10,279 nt of DNA, from positions 1 to 10,279 of the forward strand of contig JALTMC010000819.1 in NCBI GenBank assembly GCA_027005175.1, in the 5' to 3' direction. The DNA comes from Myxococcales bacterium. Lineage in GTDB: Bacteria; Myxococcota_C; UBA6777. Both the position numbers and the translations under genes were made by a program. This document shows positions 5,868 through 10,279 of the stretch, piece by piece (position 1 is the first letter of the stretch; the number at the start of each line of letters is the position of its first letter). A model generated the notes under the pieces. That model was not told the origin of the DNA. It saw only the letters and a list, made by a program, of their open reading frames with translations, and did no database searches.

Positions 5868-7352
5868 ATGGCACTATCAAGTAGTGAGAGAATGGCACCC
5901 GATGACTTTCCCGTTGCGATTGTGGGTGCGGGATTTGCAGGGTTGGGGATGGCGATTCAGCTCAAGAAGGCGGGGCTCCATTCGTTTACCATCTTTGAAG
6001 CAGCTGATGATGTTGGAGGTACTTGGCGGGATAATACGTACCCTGGTTGTGCTTGTGATGTTCCGTCTCACATGTACTCTTTTTCCTTTGCCAAGTCATC
6101 CTCCTGGTCACGGATGTACAGTGGGCAGCATGAGATCTGGCAGTATCTCAAGCACCTCGTAACAGAGTTTGGGTTGGAGCCCCACATCCGCTTCAACACG
6201 AGGGTTGTGGATTTTCATTTTGAGGAAAAAGCTGGTTTATGGCATCTGCGAACAGAGCGAGGTGAGCCCTTTGTGGCTCGGGTCGTTGTGAGTGGAACAG
6301 GACCTTTAAATAAGCCTGCATTTCCAGAGATTCTAGGGAGAGAGACTTTTGCAGGGACAAGCTTTCATTCGTCGGAGTGGAATCATGATTACGACTTGAC
6401 AGGCAAACAAGTGGCGGTGATTGGAACAGGTGCTAGCGCGATTCAGATCGTGCCACAGATCGCTCCTCTTGTTGGGCATTTGTCGTTGTTTCAGCGCACT
6501 CCTCCCTGGATTGTACCCAAGCTTGACTTTGCTTTTCCAGCGTGGATCAAGCGTCTCTTTCGCTGGTTTCCCCCGGTGCAATGGATGTTTCGTGTCTTTC
6601 TATACTGGCAACTTGAGTCCCGGGCGTTCGGTTTTGTGACAGCACCAAAGCTGATGAAGCCGATCTCGAAGCTCGGTCTTGCCCATATTGAAAGACAGAT
6701 TCAGGATCCTGAACTACGAAAGCTTGTAACGCCTAACTATATGCTCGGCTGCAAACGAGTCTTGCTTTCGAATGAGTATTACCCTGCGTTGGAGCGGGAG
6801 AATGTGTCTTTGCACACCAAAGGGATCACAGAGATCCTGCCTCATGGTGTGCGATGTGAAGATGGCTCAGAGGTGGCGGTAGATGCGATAGTATACAGCA
6901 CAGGCTTTCGAGTGTACGACTTCTTGGGGAAGATGTCCGTCACCGGCTTGGAGGGAAGAGATCTGAAAGAGACCTGGGCGAAGAATGCCAAAACATACTA
7001 TGGAATGGCGGTGTCAGGGTTTCCGAATCTGTACTTTATGGTGGGTCCAAACACAGGTTTGGGGCACAACTCTTTGGTCTTTATGATGGAAGCCCAGTAC
7101 CATTATATTCTTCAGTGCATCCAACAGATCAAGCGTCGTAAACTTCGCTATCTCGATGTGGATCCAGATGTCCAAGAAAAGCAACACGATGCATTGCAAA
7201 AACGGATGCAGGATACGATCTGGTTGTCGGGCGGGTGCCGCAGTTGGTACCTCAATGAAGAGGGTAAAAATTACTCTCTCTGGCCGGATTATACCTTCAA
7301 ATACTGGCTCAAAACCCGCCACTTTAAAGCCCGAGACTACCGAATGGTCTGA
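5868..7352 (+). CDS. Flavin-containing monooxygenase, Baeyer-Villiger type
   Basis: A 494-residue FAD- and NADPH-dependent oxygenase, predicted cytoplasmic. It shows an FAD-binding Rossmann motif GAGFAG (residues 20-25), the GGTW...YPGCACDVPSHMYSF block common in Baeyer-Villiger enzymes, the fingerprint FxGxxxHxxxW as FAGTSFHSSEW (161-171), a second NADPH-binding Rossmann motif GTGASA (186-191), STGF in the C-terminal part, and GPNTGLGHNS. These enzymes insert oxygen next to a ketone, or oxidise N or S atoms; the substrate here cannot be read. Length is normal for single-domain class B monooxygenases. Start: the ATG at 5868 has GAGG eight bases upstream and is preferred; an in-frame ATG at 5844 lacks a ribosome binding site. 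It lies 27 bases after the GT-C-like gene on the same strand. Its 3' end faces fcl across 69 bases. Confidence 0.95.
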   Translation: MALSSSERMAPDDFPVAIVGAGFAGLGMAIQLKKAGLHSFTIFEAADDVGGTWRDNTYPGCACDVPSHMYSFSFAKSSSWSRMYSGQHEIWQYLKHLVTEFGLEPHIRFNTRVVDFHFEEKAGLWHLRTERGEPFVARVVVSGTGPLNKPAFPEILGRETFAGTSFHSSEWNHDYDLTGKQVAVIGTGASAIQIVPQIAPLVGHLSLFQRTPPWIVPKLDFAFPAWIKRLFRWFPPVQWMFRVFLYWQLESRAFGFVTAPKLMKPISKLGLAHIERQIQDPELRKLVTPNYMLGCKRVLLSNEYYPALERENVSLHTKGITEILPHGVRCEDGSEVAVDAIVYSTGFRVYDFLGKMSVTGLEGRDLKETWAKNAKTYYGMAVSGFPNLYFMVGPNTGLGHNSLVFMMEAQYHYILQCIQQIKRRKLRYLDVDPDVQEKQHDALQKRMQDTIWLSGGCRSWYLNEEGKNYSLWPDYTFKYWLKTRHFKARDYRMV

Positions 7353-7353
7353 G

Positions 7354-7376
7354 TGATTCGTTTATCCGGTGAATCA
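7354..7376. terminator. Weak hairpin in convergent gap
   Basis: TGATTC (7354-7359) can pair with GAATCA (7371-7376) around an 11-base loop, directly after the monooxygenase stop codon and facing the 3' end of fcl. The stem is short and AT-rich and no T-run follows on either strand, so a role in termination is only suggested by position. Confidence 0.2.
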
Positions 7377-7421
7377 GGCTTCGTCTGTAGGCTCAGGCCG
7401 GAAAAGATATAAGTTGTAGGT

Positions 7422-8372
7422 TCAAAACGTGTGGGGATGTTGAAGGAACCATTCGTAGGTGCTCTCAATGCCAGCCCTCAGAGAGATCTTAGCTTTCCAA
7501 CCCATCTCTTGTAGTTTGGTGATATCGAGAAGCTTTCGTGGGGTTCCGTCGGGCTTGCTTGTATCAAAGTGGATCTCTCCCGTAAAACCTACAATTTCTT
7601 GTATCAAATAAGCCAGTTCTAAAATGGAGAGTTCTTCTCCAGAGCCAACATTGAACAAGTCGTCTGTGGTGCTTTGTGGATTTGTTTCTATTTGAAGCAA
7701 GTGAAGAGTGGCGTGAGCAAGATCATCAACATGTAAAAATTCACGACGCGGTGTTCCGGTTCCCCAGAGTGTTACTGTAGGTGTGCCATATTGCTTTGCT
7801 TCATGAAACTTGCGTAAAAGAGCGGGCAGAACATGTGAGCTTTCAAGATCAAAATTGTCATTGGGTCCATACAAATTCGTGGGCATAAGAGAGAGAGCAT
7901 CCCAACCAAACTGCTTGCGATATGCGTGGCACATTTTGAGTCCTGCGATCTTAGCGATAGCATAAGCCTCGTTGCTGGGTTCGAGTGAGCCTGTCAGAAG
8001 AGAGGCTTCCTTCATGGGTTGTGGTGCATTCTTAGGGTAGATGCAAGAGGAGCCTAAGAATATAAACTTTTGCACTCCACTCTGATAGGCTGCATCTATG
8101 GTATTTGTCTGAATCATCAAGTTGTCTCTGATGAAGTCAGCTGAATAGGTGCTATTGGCTAGGATGCCCCCCACTTTCGCTGCTGCGAGAATCACCACCT
8201 CAGGATTTTCATCGTGGAAAAATGCTCTTGTTGCGAACTGGTCACATAAATCCAGTTCTTGCCGAGAACGCAAGAGCAAGTGGTGATATCCATGCTGGCG
8301 AAAGACTCGACATAGAGCACTTCCCACTAACCCACGATGCCCTGCAATGAATATTCGAGCGTCTCGATCCAT
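7422..8372 (-). CDS. fcl: GDP-L-fucose synthase
   Basis: A 316-residue short-chain dehydrogenase of the extended type. It carries out the second step to GDP-L-fucose: 3,5-epimerisation and NADPH-dependent reduction of GDP-4-keto-6-deoxy-D-mannose. Visible signs are the nucleotide-binding motif GHRGLVGSA (11-19), the AAAKVGGI block, GSSCIYP with Ser108 and Cys110, the catalytic pair Tyr137 and Lys141 in [17 protein letters not shown], and His180 before the V-L-P-A-L helix. These match the Ser, Cys, Tyr, Lys and His used by the E. coli enzyme (also called WcaG). Length is normal. It follows gmd on the same strand by 60 bases, so the two steps of the pathway are encoded together. The ribosome binding site is mediocre (a GGGG run about 12 bases before the ATG). 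Strong identification. Confidence 0.97.
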   Translation of the reverse strand: MDRDARIFIAGHRGLVGSALCRVFRQHGYHHLLLRSRQELDLCDQFATRAFFHDENPEVVILAAAKVGGILANSTYSADFIRDNLMIQTNTIDAAYQSGVQKFIFLGSSCIYPKNAPQPMKEASLLTGSLEPSNEAYAIAKIAGLKMCHAYRKQFGWDALSLMPTNLYGPNDNFDLESSHVLPALLRKFHEAKQYGTPTVTLWGTGTPRREFLHVDDLAHATLHLLQIETNPQSTTDDLFNVGSGEELSILELAYLIQEIVGFTGEIHFDTSKPDGTPRKLLDITKLQEMGWKAKISLRAGIESTYEWFLQHPHTF

Positions 8373-8432
8373 CTTTCTGAAGGCCCCTTTTTGCGTTCTT
8401 TGTCAGAAGAGAGTTGTTGGTGTGATACAGGT

Positions 8433-9548
8433 CTATTTTGATAATGACTGTGGGCGAAGCAAACCTCGAAGGTCCATTCCTTCTGCAGCTCCACGTATTG
8501 ATGTAGGAAACCCTGCATCTGCTAGAATTTTTTCTTGTTCTGCCAACTTAAGATCGTGCTCCACCATCATCTTTACTAGGCCTTTGAGCTTGATCTTCGG
8601 CTTCCATCCAAGGATTTCTTTGGCTTTTGTAGCATCTCCTTGAAGAGCATCGACCTCTGCGGGGCGAAAATAGCGTGAGTCAACTCGAACATAATCTTGC
8701 CAGTTGAGCTTTACAAGGCCGAATGCCTCCACAAGAAACTCTTTGACAGAATAAGAATAACCTGTTGCCAGAACATAGTCATCTGCTTTTTCTTGCTGCA
8801 GCATAAGCCACATTCCTTCTACAAAATCGCCGGCAAAGCCCCAGTCTCTTCTGGATTCAAGGTTGCCAAGGTACAGTGTGTCTTGCAAGCCGTACTTGAT
8901 ACGTCCAACAGCGCGAGTAATCTTACGAGTTACGAATGTTTCACCACGGCGTGGTGATTCGTGGTTGAAGAGTAGCCCATTCGCAATAAACATTCCGTAA
9001 GATTCGCGGTAATTGACAGCATACCAGTGGGCTGCGAGCTTGCTTACACCATAAGGACTTCTCGGATGAAAAGCTGTAGTCTCTTGTTGAGGAGGTGGGG
9101 AGGCTCCGAACATCTCTGACGTTCCAGCCTGATAGATCTTGAGCCTCGCCTTTGTATTCTTTTCATAATCGTAGGCAGCCTCAAAAAGTCGCAATGCGCC
9201 CAATGCAACGGTATCGGCTGTGTACTCTGGGATGTCGAAAGAAACACGAACATGGCTTTGTGCAGCCAGATTGTAAATTTCGTGTGGACGTACTTTTTCG
9301 AGAAGTCGTCGCAAGACCGTCGCATCCGTAAGATCACCATAGTGGAGGTGTAGCAGAGGTGCAGGGGCATGAGGATCTTGGTACAGATGATCGATGCGAT
9401 CCGTGTTGAAGTTGCTAGCTCGACGTATCACTCCATGTACTTCATACCCCTTGCTCAGAAGAAGTTCCGTCAAGTAAGAGCCGTCTTGACCTGTGATTCC
9501 TGTAATTAAGGCACGCTTGGGTCCATCGATCTGCTTTGTGTCTGACAT
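8433..9548 (-). CDS. gmd: GDP-mannose 4,6-dehydratase
   Basis: A 371-residue extended short-chain dehydrogenase that converts GDP-D-mannose to GDP-4-keto-6-deoxy-D-mannose, the first step toward GDP-L-fucose and also a branch point to GDP-rhamnose and GDP-perosamine. Visible signs are [11 protein letters not shown] (16-26, NADP binding), [35 protein letters not shown], the catalytic Thr143 and Glu145 in GTSEMFG, Tyr166 and Lys170 in [23 protein letters not shown], and [18 protein letters not shown]. All catalytic residues are intact and the length is typical. AGGA six bases before the ATG is a good ribosome binding site. The presence of fcl downstream makes GDP-L-fucose the likely end product. 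Strong identification. Confidence 0.98.
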   Translation of the reverse strand: MSDTKQIDGPKRALITGITGQDGSYLTELLLSKGYEVHGVIRRASNFNTDRIDHLYQDPHAPAPLLHLHYGDLTDATVLRRLLEKVRPHEIYNLAAQSHVRVSFDIPEYTADTVALGALRLFEAAYDYEKNTKARLKIYQAGTSEMFGASPPPQQETTAFHPRSPYGVSKLAAHWYAVNYRESYGMFIANGLLFNHESPRRGETFVTRKITRAVGRIKYGLQDTLYLGNLESRRDWGFAGDFVEGMWLMLQQEKADDYVLATGYSYSVKEFLVEAFGLVKLNWQDYVRVDSRYFRPAEVDALQGDATKAKEILGWKPKIKLKGLVKMMVEHDLKLAEQEKILADAGFPTSIRGAAEGMDLRGLLRPQSLSK

Positions 9549-9700
9549 AGAAAATCCTGCACACTTATGTTATGTAGTTTTTGTAGTTTTGTTGTATCGT
9601 TTCATTCTATCGTGTTCTCCTGCGCTCACATTATAGGAGGTAGTTTAGTCTTGGTGCAAGGAATTACAAGAGTCTCTGTGAGGTGGAGAGAAAAGTTGCT
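9549..9700. other. Divergent control region between gmd and the GT26-type gene
   Basis: This 152-base region must hold the start signals for gmd-fcl (minus) and for the glycosyltransferase (plus). The stretch at 9563-9610 is T-rich on the plus strand. The minus-strand promoter candidate is listed separately. For the plus strand I see only a poor match (TTGTAG at 9581, TTCTAT at 9605, 18-base spacing), not worth calling. No operator-like inverted repeat stands out. Confidence 0.5.
9630..9659 (-). promoter_or_regulatory. Candidate sigma70 promoter for gmd-fcl
   Basis: On the minus strand a perfect TATAAT (plus-strand 9630-9635) sits 18 bases after TTGCAC (9654-9659), a weak -35 keeping only the TTG. 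A start near 9623 would leave a leader of about 75 bases before the gmd ATG. Prediction by eye. Confidence 0.45.
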
Positions 9701-10279
9701 ATGAAATCAAGTGTACAAGCTTCAGAGCTTCCTTCTTTGGAGTATCGATTTTTGTTGGGGATGCGTGTTGATGCAACGAGTTATGAAGATACGACACAAA
9801 GGGTCTTGAGCTGGGCGCAACATCGTGAATCTCGATATGTTTGTGTTTCGAATGTCCATATGACCATGGAAACTTATGACGATGCGGATTATCGAGTTGT
9901 TGTCAATAAGGCTGATATCGTCACACCTGATGGAATGCCTCTGGTTTGGTGTTTGCGACATTTGGGGGTGACAGAGCAACAGCGAGTTTATGGCCCAGAT
10001 CTGACCCTTCATGTTTGTCAAGCGGCAGCAGAACAGGGGATCTCTGTGGGTTTTTACGGTGCTCGTTCCGATGTATTGGAGACCGTTTCAAAGAATTTGC
10101 AGGAACAATTCTCCGGGCTGAACGTTGCATACCAATACAGTCCTCCGTTTCGTCCTTTGTCGGAAGAAGAAGACGAAGCTGTTGTTGCGGCCATTCACAA
10201 CGCAGGTGTCCAGATTTTGTTTGTAGGGTTGGGTTGTCCCAAACAGGAAAAGTGGATGCATGCTCATCACAACCGAATA
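9701..10279 (+). CDS. WecG/TagA/CpsF family glycosyltransferase, 3'-partial
   Basis: Exactly 193 codons are open from the ATG at 9701 to the window end; the stop lies beyond. Family enzymes (GT26) move a sugar such as N-acetylmannosamine or its uronic acid onto an undecaprenyl-linked acceptor on the inner face of the membrane. Signs are a first strand FLLGMRVDATSYEDT, VCVSNVHM (47-54), ADIVTPDGMPLVW (71-83) with the conserved Asp of the active site, RVYGPDLT (95-102), the GFYGAR motif (117-122), and GLGCPKQEKWM (176-186). Usual length is about 240-260 residues, so roughly three quarters is present. GGAG lies about 12 bases before the ATG; an in-frame GTG at 9683 is a less likely start. The gene is divergent from gmd and fits a surface polysaccharide locus that continues to the right. 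Donor and acceptor cannot be told from the sequence. Confidence 0.95.
   Translation, partial: MKSSVQASELPSLEYRFLLGMRVDATSYEDTTQRVLSWAQHRESRYVCVSNVHMTMETYDDADYRVVVNKADIVTPDGMPLVWCLRHLGVTEQQRVYGPDLTLHVCQAAAEQGISVGFYGARSDVLETVSKNLQEQFSGLNVAYQYSPPFRPLSEEEDEAVVAAIHNAGVQILFVGLGCPKQEKWMHAHHNRI

Noticed and set aside
9581-9610. Plus-strand promoter for the GT26-type gene (TTGTAG, 18 bases, TTCTAT)
   Set aside because: Only three of six bases match each consensus hexamer in a T-rich stretch, which is expected by chance.

Overview
The window looks like the chromosome of a Gram-negative bacterium. Base composition appears close to balanced by eye; it was not computed. The evidence for Gram-negative is a GDP-L-fucose gene pair beside a WecG/TagA/CpsF-type glycosyltransferase, which is typical of O-antigen or exopolysaccharide loci, together with several signal-anchored or multi-pass membrane proteins. 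No gene fixes the phylum, and there are no rRNA, tRNA, transposase, phage or CRISPR signals.

Layout. (1) Positions 1-1670, plus strand: the 3' part of a gene for a large, probably exported protein. It has an acidic Pro/Ser/Thr/Glu-rich stretch, four perfect or near-perfect 9-residue repeats, an unrecognised middle domain and a C-terminal discoidin-like (F5/8 type C-like) beta-sandwich. (2) Positions 1671-1838: a convergent intergenic gap filled largely by about five copies of a 24-bp tandem repeat. (3) Positions 1839-3897, minus strand: a probable three-gene unit. Its first two genes are paralogous membrane-anchored proteins, each built from two copies of the same roughly 90-residue domain; the third is a DUF420 membrane protein. 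(4) Positions 3898-4334: a divergent control region. (5) Positions 4335-7352, plus strand: a multi-pass GT-C-like membrane protein followed 27 bases later by a flavin monooxygenase with the Baeyer-Villiger fingerprint. (6) Positions 7422-9548, minus strand: gmd followed by fcl, the two-step route from GDP-mannose to GDP-L-fucose. (7) Positions 9549-9700: a second divergent control region, with a candidate sigma70 promoter for gmd. (8) From 9701, plus strand: a WecG/TagA/CpsF-family glycosyltransferase cut by the window end.

How the genes fit together. The right-hand third is best read as the edge of a surface polysaccharide locus: Gmd and Fcl supply the activated deoxysugar, and the divergent GT26-type enzyme adds a sugar to a lipid-linked acceptor. 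The GT-C-like protein could belong to the same surface-glycan theme, but its substrate cannot be read from the sequence. The two duplicated-domain paralogs and the discoidin-like protein are the least explained parts of the window.
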